NCBI GenBank assembly: GCA_900708905.1
Contig: CAADRB010000020.1
Span: 1,072,626-1,136,625 of the forward strand
Source of the DNA: Hymenolepis diminuta
Lineage: Eukaryota; Platyhelminthes; Cestoda; Cyclophyllidea; Hymenolepididae
DNA length: 64,000 bases
Reading direction: 5' to 3'
In this document: one piece after another, positions 49,940-63,089 of the stretch
Layout of the letters: every line of letters begins with the position of its first letter
Position numbering within the stretch: the stretch's first letter is position 1
Position numbers and translations under genes: made by a program
The notes under the pieces: generated by a model
Seen by the model: the letters and a program-made list of their open reading frames with translations, nothing else
Database searches by the model: none
Told to the model about the DNA's origin: nothing

Positions 49940-50185
49940 AATGAATGAGAGAGGAAGGGATGGAGAGGGAGGAATTGGGAGGAAAGAGAGCGGCGTCAGC
50001 ACTGAGGAAAGACAATTCGGATTAGACAGGTTTTGTGTGCAGATTTTGAAGCGCTGACTAATTTTATCCTGTGTCAGTCATTGTGCGACTTGTAGGATGA
50101 GCAGCCAATCAGATATCACCAACTGACAATTAGCTATGGTGCAAAACATAGAGACAGAGCAAACCTATGAGTCAGGGGCGCCTGT
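49940..50185 (+). repeat. Dispersed repeat family R1, copy 3
   Basis: Contains GAGGAATTGGGAGGAAAGAG, GCGGCGTCAG, GACAATTCGG, GTCAGTCATTG and AAACCTATGAGTCA, colinear with 4955-5205. Confidence 0.7.
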
Positions 50186-50689
50186 ACTAAAATTCTCCTA
50201 GAAGAAGGTTAGCATTTTTTGCATTTATTTTTCCTTTGACAACAGAAGAAAGAGAACATCTTAAACGTTGAAAAGTAGCACTCCTTCCATCTTCATAACT
50301 TAAAGCGGTAGGCTGGTGTATAGGTCATAATTCTGTTTCATTCCCTCTTTTTGTTTACATTTTAATCTACTTTTCTGTGCGTAAAATTCAATATGTTCAT
50401 TCTGGTGAAATTAACTTTAATTAATTTTGTATCACAATAACAAGATGCTGAAATGCTAATCCAGCAATAATTTAGCCAAATATGGGAAATAGCTCTCGGG
50501 AATCAATCATATTCCAATAAACTATGCAAAACACGCTTTTCTCTACTACTTTCTATCTATTCTATTCTAGGGTCTAAACGCAGTATTTCACAAATGATTT
50601 AGTCTAATTTGTGCTTAGCGCTTTTCCAAGTGTGGGAAGTGATTTTTATTAAAGAACATCTTTTAGGTAAGCAATATAGACCATGAAAC

Positions 50690-50900
50690 TCTGGGAGCGG
50701 GGAGAGGAGGGAGCTGTAAAGGTAGAAGGAAGTGGCTATCTTGCTATAATAGCTACTTCCGTCTAAGGTAGCACGGGAGTAGACATCTCGATTCATTGGT
50801 CCACTGCAGGCCCAAGTGGTTTCCCGATGGGCTGGTAACGTTGTTAGTTTGACCTACTTTTATTGCCACGGTGACGTACACCGGGTCTTGGCTATGAGCG
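50690..50900 (+). repeat. Dispersed repeat family R4, copy 3
   Basis: Contains TATCTTGCTATAATAGCTAC, TTCCGTCTAAGGTAGC and GTTGTTAGTTTGACCTACTT, related to 20700-20860 and 35200-35370. Confidence 0.6.
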
Positions 50901-51299
50901 AGGTAAAATAAGTCAGATACACATTTTATTTTTTAAAGTACCAATAAGTCCACTTATACTGAGATTTTGCGGGTGATACGAATTGGATAAAGGCAAGAAT
51001 AGTCTCCAAGTTCTGCTACTTTGAAGAGAGAGAGAGCTCTGTGTGACATTGCGACCACGTCTTCTACATTTTGACATTTGCTTTCAACTTTGATTGATAA
51101 TGTTTATCTCTGAAGGTCATATTCACTGAAACATTTTCTCTTCATTTTGTTGAGCAGCCTTGAATGTGGAATATTTATTTGAGATTATACATTTCTTTTT
51201 ACGAGTTAGTTGTATCAGATAAGGAGATTTTGACGTTAACAGAATTCACCAGCGTAGTCAATACTATTGACATGCTTTTTGTTTTTTATTGTTCGTCCA

Positions 51300-51480
51300 G
51301 AGTGTTGCTGTAATTATCAACAACTGGGTCCTGTCTGCAAGAAGATACAAATGAATCTAGGTGACATGATCAATCCCGGTGCAAAAATCAATTGATCAAC
51401 GAGCTCAGAATATTGAGAACAATCTCATTTATGAATATGGGACTCAGTTCATGAAATTTGGACTTTAAAATATTATACGG
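51300..51480 (+). repeat. Dispersed repeat family R5, copy
   Basis: Contains AAGAAGATACAAATGAATC, GTGACATGATCAAT and GATCAACGAGCTCAGAATAT, the clearest R5 core in the window. Confidence 0.7.
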
Positions 51481-53029
51481 TGAACTATACACGTAGTAGA
51501 ATAAAGACAACTTAATCCTTCCATGATTCAAACAAAGTAAAATTTTCCATGTCTTGACTTTATTACTTGCTTCTTCTCGATCCTCTTTCCCCCCTGTTTC
51601 ATACCTTATGAACTCGCTTTCTGTTTCCTTTAGTTGAAAAATTTCTTAAAGTTAAAACCTGTTTTAAAGTTTTCTGTACTGCTGTGGGTAATAATGATAA
51701 CTGGGCTCATAATTTTCGCTGCCTTCTTCATATTTGTAAAAGACAGAACATGTTAGATTGGGGCTTTGGCCATTGGTAATGATTTGGAGTATGCCCTTGA
51801 CCAACAAGTTCAACGGGTGAACGAGATGTCTTGATTACAAATCATTTCAGTGAGCAATGTCAAGATTTTCACATTTTCTGAAAAGAAATTTGCTAGGGGA
51901 ATAAAATAATAAACTGTTGAAACCCACAATCAATCATTAAGAAAATAATTAACGATTATTTGTACTTGTAACTTTTGACCAAATATGTGTTCGAACATAG
52001 AATGTGTACCCAGTTTTATAGGCGAAGAAGCAAAATAGAATACAAGCACTAAAGCACCTGCCTCCACAATTCATAGCGATAATTATCCGAAAATATTTGT
52101 TTTGTATTTATTTCTTTCCATGCATTGAATTCAGGAGGAAGAAGATGCAACAAGCGCTTTAGATTTAACGCTGAGAAGAGGTAAATAATATTATAACGGA
52201 TAATAAGATTCTCAAAGTTACGACACTTAGAACCTCTCCCTGTGGAGCTTAAGAATTAGCTTTTGTCGCTTTATTATCGAAGACTGCAAAGAGTATGCTA
52301 CTTCCGCAATGAGATGCATAGCCTTAGCAGAGAGGAAATGGTGTGGGGAAAGGTTGACAAGATTTGTGTCATGCAATTTCGGAATTTTACTTATTTTCTC
52401 ATCTCTTCTCAGAATAAATGCTGCAGAAGTTCTTCTGAAGGGACTCTCACTAAACTCGATGTTACCGTTGGGGATGACATTCCGATAAGTGGCGTTTAAA
52501 ACGTCCGTCATTTATAGGACTCAAAACAACCAGAAATTGGGCGCTGGATGTCCACATTGATCGTTACCTCTTGGAAATAGTGATTCTGTCAATAGAGCAA
52601 AATAGTTATTCTCTTTTCTACATACAGCCGGCAGCTTTGCACTACACCATATTTCCCTTTTGAAGGAAATTTAAACTATTAGACACAACAATTGATATCA
52701 TTAGCTGTTTCAATTAGGACAGTCCCGTTAATAAAAGATTTCTACGACGTCTTGATCGAAGCGCTTTACTCAACTTTATGTGAGATTTCTTTGGAGGTCG
52801 CCCTGGTAACTGATGATAATATGCCCATTTATTGACCCTCTTATACCCTCATATATTTTGGTTTTTCATCTATAAGACAGATGTTTCCTTTGTTCATCCC
52901 TGATAGGAATAACCCACACTACAGTCTTTGCCTTCTTTCCACCTTGTTTTGTGGTGAAGTTCGAAAAGGCTTGGAGAAATAGTAGTCTTCTCTCTCTTCT
53001 TCGTTGGTAACTTCTAAGTTGTGGCCGCA

Positions 53030-53230
53030 ATATATTGACTATTGTGCACGACGACCCTATTAAAAAACATCTGGACTAGATCACATCTAAGAATATTGTA
53101 ACGAATATTCCTATTTTAACGTGCATAAAATTAACCAAGAGAGGGAGGAAGTCAATTACAGTAATGGAATTCTCTCAATAGGCTTCCCAAAATTATCTTA
53201 GAGACAAATGTTAATTTTTATTTTATATTG
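53030..53230 (+). repeat. Dispersed repeat family R2, copy
   Basis: Contains ACTAGATCACATCTAAGAAT and GAGAGGGAGGAAGTCAATTA, colinear with 44320-44510. Confidence 0.65.
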
Positions 53231-53649
53231 GGTTACATATGCAAAACTGGCACAAACCCCCTCCCCATATATCCATGGTGCACCCGCAGCACGCTGATAA
53301 CTTACAATGGCTCTACAAATCTGTCTGCGTTATTATAAGCGCCGACTACTATAATTTGATGCAGGACCTTGATTCTCACGTTCCCAGTCTCCCGATCTTC
53401 ATTTCTTTCCTTCACTCTCTTTCGAATTTAAATCTACTTTCAGCTCTCGGTATTCCGATTCGAGAAAGGTGGATGTCTGTGTTAGTCATTATTCTTAGTC
53501 TAGCTAATAAAATCTACTGATAGTGGCTACTTAAAACTGGTTAAATTGACTCTTGCCTCGAAATGGGCATTGGAGAATACATTTAATCGTGAGATACTTC
53601 GGAAACATTGAGCCTAGATTAATTCCTGCACTTCACGCTTAGAGACGTG

Positions 53650-53760
53650 TTTATACGTACATATAGGTTGACAAACGGGAAATAATTGACGACGGAGGGC
53701 AACTTGGTTTACTCGGATCGTCGAGTCTCAAAGAGTAATTATCATATTACCAGTCACTGG
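53650..53760 (+). repeat. Dispersed repeat family R2, fragment
   Basis: Contains ATTGACGACGGAGGGCAACT and TCGTCGAGTCTCAAAGAG, matching the 3' part of the copy at 10080-10120. Confidence 0.6.
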
Positions 53761-53999
53761 TTACCTAAGTAACAACCTAGAAAGATGCATCTCTCATAAA
53801 AATCTGACAAAAGGTATTTTGACAATAAGGACATAGACAAACATGCTCTATCATTATTGCTAATGGCAACCAAAAATTTGTACCCTTAAATCAAACGAAA
53901 CATTTGAGCAAAGGAAACAGTCGAATGAGATGTAAGAAGGAGGGATTGAGTGGAAACTGCGGAAAAATGTTAGGATTTCATAAGACCCCTGTCTCATTA

Positions 54000-54090
54000 T
54001 TTGATACTCAAATGTCCCAAAGTTCAAATTTCAGTATTTGTTCACGAGATTCCTGAGGGAATTAAAGTCCGCAATATTCGGAGCTCATTG
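54000..54090 (-). repeat. Dispersed repeat family R5, inverted fragment
   Basis: Contains CAATATTCGGAGCTCATTGA, the complement of the R5 core (GAGCTCnGAATATTG). Confidence 0.5.
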
Positions 54091-54279
54091 AACAGTATTT
54101 GATTAATTTTACCACTTCGCCAATATGAGAATTATTTTAATCCCCAAGTCCATTTAGTGAAGGGCTTCCAACGCTCCACCTGGGTTGAGAGTGATATCAT
54201 TTAGCCTTCCCGGTAAGAGACTCGAATGTTAACACCATCTAAATAACTTAGACTCAACCAGTAATATCAAACACTTCAC

Positions 54280-54365
54280 TCTGACTGATTGTGCGCCGAT
54301 GGGAATCAAACTCGTGACCCCTGACATGGCAGACGGGTACCACAGACACATAACACCACTCCCTG
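54280..54365 (-). mobile_element. Candidate tRNA-derived SINE, copy B
   Basis: On the minus strand, a decayed A-box-like TGGTGTTATGTGTCTGTG (complement of 54341-54358) precedes GGTCACGAGTTTGATTCC, a near B box (complement of 54302-54319). Confidence 0.55.
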
Positions 54366-54642
54366 ACTGGGAATTGGACCTGGGCCGGCTGGATGAAAAT
54401 CAGGGATCCTAATCTTCAAAACATAGTTTCCCTATAATGGCCAATGTAGCCGAATTATAGCAGCTGATATGATTCAGGGAATTTTTGCCAAACTTAAAAT
54501 AAATTATCACTGTACTGATTCTCTCTAAAATCTTTTCCTTGTTGATGCTTTTGTTTGATTTTGGAATTCAATGAAAAAATATAATTTTAACTTAACATTA
54601 AAATAAAATTTATTTGTGTTTGAGAAAAATGAAATATAATTG

Positions 54643-54690
54643 AATATATATATATATAACTAACTGTTTATCTGATTATTATTATTATTA
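54643..54690. repeat. (TA)n and (ATT)n microsatellites
   Basis: TA run at 54643-54658 followed by ATT units at 54675-54690. Confidence 0.9.
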
Positions 54691-54901
54691 TCCACAGCAA
54701 TGAAAAAATTTATGACTACTTTTATTGTTGGAGTTAGTTAGTTAGATAACAACTAACGGTTCACAGCTAACAAATTACAACAGCAATAACTGTCACCAAT
54801 TTGTGGCTTTTTGGGTAAGAGCTAACAACAATTGTGGAGCAGAACACCGAGAGTTGATTAGACCAAACTGCATTCAAGGTAGCCACAACGGGTTTGAAAC
54901 G

Positions 54902-54952
54902 AGTGACAGAGTGACAGAGTGACAGAGAGAGAGGGTGAGAGAGAGAGAGAGG
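54902..54952. repeat. GTGACAGA tandem repeat grading into (AG)n
   Basis: Units of AGTGACAG repeated three times, then GAGAG-rich sequence. The minus-strand ORF across it is low-complexity. Confidence 0.9.
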
Positions 54953-55849
54953 GGAGCGTGCTGAGGAAGAGAGGAGATGGACTGGAGGCGTAGGAGCCGG
55001 TAACTGACACGCGTGTGTTATCTTTTAAGTGGAAAACAAAGACAGCTTTATATGAGTCACTTGGGTAAGGACGCGCGAGAACATGGGTACAGATGTTCAT
55101 AGGACTGAAACGAGGCCCGTTATAGAAAGGGGGAAATCGATGGACGTGTTTAGACATGGCAGATAGGGGTTATGCGTCATAGGAACATAAAAGACGTCAC
55201 TCCAGTTTCGTGGGCGATAAACTGAAGTATTGTCATGGCGAATGCGAATAAAAGTAATTCTGGAAATGCATAGAGAGTTATCCTTCAAATTAAAGGTTCA
55301 ATAAGGGATAGAAAGAGGCAATCAGATAGAGAGCGTCAAAAGACTTACTTCAGTTGATTTTTCGGATTCGGGTTATAGAATATTCACTTAACGGAGAGTC
55401 CGCTGCTTCATGTTCTAAGATTTAAATATTACAGTTCGTTCACTGGACTACTGATCAGCTTATATTCACAATCACCAGTGCTTTTGGTCGGATATTTTAT
55501 TATGATGATTATTCTTGCCACCCCAATTCATTTTTTCTTCTGAAGGATGATTCCCTCTGGGTCTCCGAAAATTTTCATCTACGTCGTCACTAATCTCTGA
55601 GATTTGATTATCTCGTCCCCATAGTGGTGTTGAAATTGTTAACCTTACTGTAACCCCAGGGTAAACATCGTGTGTCCTCAAGTGGTCTATTTCATTGATC
55701 AGAACAAACTAATTAAGTGTACCTCGAATGATCTTTGCAAACGCAAAGTTTCACCTCGGCGATGTTCGGAACCAGTCCATCTGTTCATGTTATTCCTCCT
55801 GTTCCTACAACCGTCCCGTTTAATTAAAAGTGCACATGCAATTATGTCC

Positions 55850-56045
55850 TCACGTGCGTTCTCGCCCAAGTGACGCATATAAATTGCTTTTCAATACACA
55901 CACAGACACACGCAGAGTTTCGCTTTTCAGGCACATCTTCCTACGCTACCTTCTAATTCCCTTCCTTCTTAAATTCTCTCACACCCTTTTGGAAGCCTTT
56001 ATTGTGGTTCATTCAATAAGTCTTGGTCTAAAGCTACTCTGATTC
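55850..56045 (+). repeat. Dispersed repeat family R6, copy 1
   Basis: Contains ACACACGCAGAG-like and pyrimidine-rich blocks, then CCTTTATTGTGGTTCATTCA. It is colinear with 59850-60035 (TCCTCATTATGGTTTATTCA). Confidence 0.55.
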
Positions 56046-58429
56046 GCAATTGCCGTTAGTTGTTACTCAAACTCCAACACTTCCTAAAGTTCAGAAGGCA
56101 GCAAGATCTTACGTGATCATAAGTAATTTACAAGCAAAACTCACTGGGCATAGCTCATTCAAAGTGAACTCCAGTTATTAAATTCTGATTTAAGAAATAA
56201 ATTATTAAATGTACATAATTAAGCTCGTTTAACTAACTTCAACTCCAAATCTTTAAGCAAAGTTTAAAAGTTTTAATAATTTGGCAATTATTTCTAAATG
56301 ACTTAAATTTACGAGGAAAATTTTTAAATTTGATTTTGATTAATGCACTGTGCGAATTATCCTGAAGATACTCCCTTTGATTAATTCTACCTAAAACTGT
56401 ATCAAAGCTTAGATGTCGACATCAAATTTTCACTTGAAATTGAAAGGAATGTGAACAATTGTATATTGCTAGCAAATATTCTTAAATAAATTCCATTTAA
56501 CTACCGTAATTGTTAAAATTTAAATGAAGGAATTACATTAAAAGAGAACACTGATCTTGTTACAAGGAAACATATTTATTTTTGCAAAGGTTAATGTGCC
56601 TACTGATTGAAACGACATGATTTAGAAATTTCTGAAGAAATGGCGATATTGGAAATGTCTTTTTAAGCGTTTAGTAAGGATATAAATAGTCAGTAAGAGG
56701 CATTATATTCTTTACATGGAATTTGAGTAATGCATTCTGCTTTAACTGATCCAGCATATTTATCACATCAGTTGTGCTCATCTGTTGTATCTAATGTTCA
56801 TGACACTGTTAGATTGAGTAAATTTGTGAATCGCACATATCGCGTATCTTAGCTGACACTGAATTTTTCTTGTCATCTAACTTATCAAACCTCAGTAGGC
56901 CACTTTTAAAATCACGTGGGTTCCACTTGCTCCGTACTGACGTCTTTCTCATTTCCTTCCAATTAGTGATACTTACTTCTTCTCCTGCCTTCCTTTCTCA
57001 TTCCACTGCATTAGTCCTCATGCTGTTGTGTGGTGAGGATCAAAAGAGGTCAGAAGAGTGATAGCTGAGTTAGACTCTGTAGGCTCCAAAATGCTATGCT
57101 ATCAATAAATTATCTCTTCTAGATAGCCTTTTAACAGATAGCCTGGCTACCAGCTCTTTCAGTCTTTTACTTTTTAGCCTTTTCTCCCATACTATCTTCG
57201 TCTGCCAGGTCTCACTGAATTACTATCCTGTGCCTTTCTTACTCTGTAGTTTTTAGTGACCGTAACATTTAGCTCTTATCATTCTCTTTAGTTAACCGTA
57301 GCTTACTCATACCCAGTCAGTAGTTGCATTCATCACTGCAAGCATTTGCAACAGATTGTTGGATTGAAATGAATAACATTTATCCAAGAAAAATCATATT
57401 AACAATTTACGCAATTTTGAATAAATTGTGGAAGTGTGCTTAATCGCGTGTCATTACTGAGTTTGGGGCATGTGTGGCTATTTGGAAGGCTAATAATGCG
57501 ACAATGCAAATGAACGCATAAGTGATCAAGCATTTGTCGTAATGTGATTTAAGGGCCAGGATAGTAAATACTTATTAAAGTTTGAGTAAGGACTGCTATG
57601 AAAAATGATAAGCATTATTCCAATTTCAAAGCTGCAGCATCAAATTTTAATATCACCCAGCTGGTTATCCGCAACTTGAATTAACAAAGCTCATATATAC
57701 TAAGCTGTGAGCATCATACTCAGCGGAAAGTCCCGCTTTGATTTTATTTCGATAATACACCTCAATTATATCTTCTGACCATCCAAGGAGACGAGGCTAA
57801 CGAGATGGCGTGATGATCTATTCACTTCAATCAGTTTATTTTCAAGTTCCGAACATCTCGGAAATGAACGCACTCAAAGTCATAGAATCCAATCCATAAA
57901 ATGTAAACTTTCAACATGAAAGAAGTATGGTTAAAATTTCATGTTAGAAGATACTAGATTCTATACATCCATTGATGTGGATAGTGAAATGCACTGGTTA
58001 TTTCTCACCAGCTCCCAATCTAGCGGAATATGAATTTTTGATGAGAATGCCAACGGAATATTCTCCTACTATCTAAGCGAATTGTTGGAGACATTTCCCC
58101 TGTTTGATTAATGAATATTTAGTTATAATTTTGAAACTGGGAGTACTAGCAACTTTTAAAAAAGTACAGTTTTTACATGCACCGTCGAATTTTGTTAGCA
58201 GAAATTTTACAATCACGTGATTACAAAAAGTGCAAACGTGCAACGGGATACAATCTGTTTCATTCGGCAGCAATCAGAACATACAAAATATTTCCCTCTT
58301 CTCTTTAGGTAATCATTTTGTATTAATTTGACTCAAATAGTGAAAAGGTGAAGGCTTTAGTAGTAGAATGTTATTTTAACTCATTTATGATGGATAACGC
58401 TTGAGCAAACTGGAATTATCTTGGATGAT

Positions 58430-58570
58430 TCCTGATCATGGATGAAAGAAGATACAAACGGATCAAAGTGGCATTGCCAGTCATTCAAATAAATCAACTG
58501 ATTAACAAGCTCTGAACATTGTGGACTCCGAAACTCAGACATAACTTGTGCAAAGAATAGCCATTGGTTT
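58430..58570 (+). repeat. Dispersed repeat family R5, copy
   Basis: Contains GAAAGAAGATACAAACGGAT and GATTAACAAGCTCTGAACAT, colinear with 51340-51420. Confidence 0.6.
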
Positions 58571-59849
58571 CTCAATATTTTTAAGAATAATTTGGCCACC
58601 GACCACCACAAGTAAACAGTCGGTCAGTGATCAGTGAGTGTCGCGAAGAAGAAGTTTTTCAGTTATCCACGTACTAAGCCACAAAATATGAATTTTGGAA
58701 CATGAATTACCCAGTAAGTAAATATCATGCAAGTTGAATTCAAAAAATCAGATGAATTAAGACCTTTTGATGCTCGACTTTACTCTCATCCCCTATTGGA
58801 GGCTAGTATTAACAGCTTCCAGCTACAGCTGATGCAAAAATGCTTCCACAGACAACAGACAAGCACAGGTTTAAATAAAAAAGCCAAGAGTTGAAAACAA
58901 ACCAAATTATATTAAACAACGGCAATAAAAACATGTGAGAGAATATTTGAGGTGCTATGGAGAGCTGGAGAGTAGTAATCTTGCAACCGGTGGGTGTGAT
59001 TTTTGCAGGCGAAGTTATCGATAATAGTGAAAGGGATGAGTTCAAACCATCAGTCAATATTCTGATATATGAAACGGAAACATGATTTTCTCAAGTCCAA
59101 CGTCAGTTAAATTGACATTACTCAAAATACCGAAATAATTTATGAGGAATCCTTCACATCTTTCCGATCCTCCTAACATCCATTTGACTTTGCGTTAACT
59201 GATCTCAGCAGCTTTCTCACAAGGAAAATCGTATGTTCTTTTGCTTCGCCTTGAGTTATAATAACTTCTTTCATGAGAAATTGGAAAATGCAATGCTTCA
59301 AGCATTCGTATAAAGTACGCTTCTTGAGTTTAATACACATTTCTACTGGACCCTCGTTTCACCGCTTACTAGATAGTTTTGACATCTTGTATGTTTACAT
59401 GTTATTCCTTGACTATAATTTGTAAAATTTTATTTTTCATTTTCTTAGCCGATAGTAGCGAAAGTGCATTTAGGTAATGATGTAGGTGGGGCTGCAGATT
59501 ACAATATACCAACAGAGAGTGGTAAAGACTTGTTATGCTATAGTCTTCCGAAGTTGTACGAAACTCACTACCTCAAGATAGAAAATAGAGAGATATGATG
59601 GTCAAATACTCGTGAAGGATGACTCTCCATTGTTTTTCAAAATTATTTTTTAATCATATTCTCTATGAAAATATTTCGATTTTTCGTCCACAAAGCCGCA
59701 GAGATGTCTTTATACCCCATAACTCAAACCCCTGTCTGTCAGGTCATTATAAGGTTATAGATTTTTATTTTTTCTAATAACTATTATGTTTCGTTTGGAA
59801 GTTCACTTGCACTTATATCCTCCTTACCCATGTGACTCATAAACTTTTT

Positions 59850-60035
59850 TGTACTTCCATGCGCATATAAATTTAAGCGGGCACACGCATATCATTTGTG
59901 TGTTCGTACGCATCCTTCTCATCTCCTCTCTCCCTTACTCTCTCGAATCCTCATTATGGTTTATTCAATGCACTTTGGCCAGCACAACTTTTTGTGTTCT
60001 GCTTTTTAAAACTATTATTAGCTGCCAGTTGTAGT
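59850..60035 (+). repeat. Dispersed repeat family R6, copy 2
   Basis: Colinear with 55850-56045; the overlapping short ORFs belong to the repeat. Confidence 0.55.
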
Positions 60036-60339
60036 CTTGGCTTCTATGATCTGGTTCTAGCTCATTGGTTCCTACAATTTGTTGACACTGTGAGCAATCA
60101 TCTCTCCGCACAAAATAGCTCCTAAACTCGTTTTAAAAGAATACACAGAACAGAGAGTAGCTAAAATTGTGTCAAATTAGCAGCTTAAATCTATAAAGGC
60201 CGGTGCCAAATAATATGGGAGAATAAAAAACGGCTTACAGACTGAGAGGTAAGCCATGTATGGGACGAAACAAGACCGTGGAAAAGAGAATTGAGACGTC
60301 AGTTAATCTTAGATAGGACGAATTTTACCCATCTAATTT

Positions 60340-60640
60340 ATCTGCCCAATGTATTTAAAAACAAACAAACAAGTCGAAGTGACATGCTCAATTACGGAAA
60401 TAAATCAACCCAATCAATGAACTCCAAATATGAGGAACATAATCTCACCTATAAACCTGGGAATCAGATCATGAAGGTTGAATATAAGGACGTCACACAG
60501 TTATCTCTCCCCCCTTATGAAAATATGGATACCTCAATGCTTGGGAATTTGAATGCAGTAAAGCATCTGATGTCCCATCCTCATTTTCCATTAATTCTTG
60601 ATCCCGTTCACTGTTTCATGAATTATTGGATCTGATTGTT
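60340..60640 (+). repeat. Dispersed repeat family R5, copy
   Basis: Contains GTGACATGCTCAAT, ATAATCTCACCTATAAACCT and GGGAATCAGATCATGAAGGT. It explains the 114-codon ORF beginning at 60291. Confidence 0.65.
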
Positions 60641-63089
60641 GTTTCCTTTAGTAAGATGCCTCTCCATCATTAATATTTCACAAAAAATTTTCTGCGCCAT
60701 GGAAAAATGGAATAACTTCGGAATTTAGCAAACGGATAAGTAATGATAGAAGCGTATTTGCAAATTAAACAGGAGTCCTACTTTCTTGCTTTCTATTCTC
60801 TTTTTTGTACAGCTTATGTATTCGCAAATCGAAAATTGTGAGGGTGATTGATCTAACAGGCGTTTCTAAGTAGGGAGATAGGGGTTGAATGTAATTTTGA
60901 TGTCCATCTTTAAACAGTGATGCAGTTAAAGGCAGACAGTCGAAGATTTTTTTCCCAAAATGCCAAATATTAGGTCTAATCCCTCATTATAGCCTAAAGT
61001 GATAGTTTTCGAATTCTTAATTAAGATACTTTGACAACACATTATTTCCCAGAAATAAGTCTCCATTATTGTCTTATTTCGTACTGTTAACTTATAATGA
61101 TTTAAAATTTGAACTTTCTTTTTCATTTCCCACGACATACGATGAACAGTTAATGAGCATCTATCCAGAGGAAGGGTGAACAATCGGAAAAAAAGCATAA
61201 ACTTATTTTTTGCTTAGTTTTGGAAACAAATCGATCTTAAATTTGATTCAATTTAGTTAAACATGAATCTAGTTGAAGTTGCATTCAATAAATGTACGAA
61301 GATCGTTTAAATTAATAAGCCTTTTCTCCAGGTATTGTAATTTTGTTCAGACTATCCGATAAATGCAGTAGGGAACTATTACAACCTGATCAGCCTTCCA
61401 AAATAGCCTCTAAAAGCCAGAACTCAATAATGACGAGTAATTGCCTTGATTGTAGGCTTAACTCAAAATGTATGCTTGGTAACGGCCCTGCAATTCAGCA
61501 CATCTTAACAAATATGCAAGTTTTATTGACAGTTAACAACGAATTGTTTAAATATACAATAATATCATTAAATAGTTTCTTAGTCTCATTGTTAAAATAT
61601 ATTTTATGAAATCGAAAACTTTTATTATTCTTTTCTTAACCTCCCATGTTCTACATCCGATATCTAGATTAAAGCACAACTAAACTAGTTAGATAATCCA
61701 TAAAGTAAGATAAGTCAAATAATCAAAAATATTAAAAGCTCTTTTATTGAATAACAAGTAAATCAAAGTATGGTATCTCTAAGGTTATCTGTGAAGATGC
61801 CTTGGCCTCCAAATATATAGCTGACTCATTGGCGGTGTTTTAGGTCCGTTCTCCAATTGGCATCTTTCAAATGTTCATTTCAAATCTTAGTCTTTTTAAA
61901 TCTCAGCAGAGACTCCTTCTCAGTGATAACCTTCACAATAATAATATCACGTTTTCTCTAAAATTCCGGCTCTTGACTGGTTACTAAAGCTAGATTTGTC
62001 ATTGATTTTATGATGTAAATGTATAGGCAGTCGTACCTTACGACTAAAGTCTTTGTAAATGCAAGAAATTAACTTATCTGCTATTTGCTGTCTATTTTCA
62101 GTTTATAACAGGTATTATAACTAGGCTAATGCTTAATTTTGAAAACGTTTCATTGCAATACAATCTTTTTAAAGTATTACCGTGCTGTCAGTATAATAAA
62201 TGGGTAGGAAGACGAATATAACATTTTGGTAATCCTGAATGAACTTCACTTGAATCAAATCGCCCTGCACTGGATTATCAATTATCCGTTCTCCACGGTC
62301 AAGTTTGGAAATATAATCTAACAACTAGTACCGTTGGCCAACCAGGTAGTTAATCAATTTCTTTTTATCCAAATTCGTACAAATAAGTGTATTTCATTAA
62401 TACAAAGAAACGCAATCATCGTGCGAGTTTTCTTCCCTCCTTGAGTAACTAAGAGAATCACAGAAACTGTTGCGATATAGCTTTACAAGATAAACAGAAC
62501 GCAGGAAACTCTATTGATAAAATTCGCTAACTTGCCATGAATAATTTTCTTACTGTTCTTTCATGCATAATTCTTAAAATGAATTTCGATACCCCTGCAT
62601 TAAGGTCGAACCACATGACCAATCACACATTCATAACTGCTTAACCTGTTGTAAATTCTTTTTATTGAATCCATTGATTGAGGTCAGATCTTCTGATTTC
62701 TTCCTTCTAAGTAATTAAACTATAGGTTTAATTTATTGGAAACTGCGCACAAAAACCCAAATAACTTTGAACATGTCGAGTAAAAACCATGAGAAATAAC
62801 TTCAGATGTTAGGAAAGGAGGCCTTACTAAGGGTTTACTTTGTCTGGAATCCATCTTGAAGCGTATTCATTTGAAATGCTTATAATAAAATTTTTTTCAT
62901 GTTTTGCTCATGATCAACTGTTTCCTGTGGCTGAGTTATTATTTTTTGATGGATGGTAATTGTCGGAATCGTACGTGCATCGGCGGGTCTATTGAAATCT
63001 TTATGATAGCTTTCACAAATAGAATTCGCCTTGAGTAATCTGTGCTATGGTAAGTCTATAGATGCAAGTTCTATCTACATGCTTCCGAT

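Noticed and set aside
53239..53520. 93-codon + strand ORF in the 3' flank
   Set aside because: No family recognised and no splice or promoter context; the length is within chance for this many frames of AT-rich DNA.
60291..60635. 114-codon + strand ORF
   Set aside because: Mostly within an R5 repeat copy whose other copies carry no equivalent reading frame.
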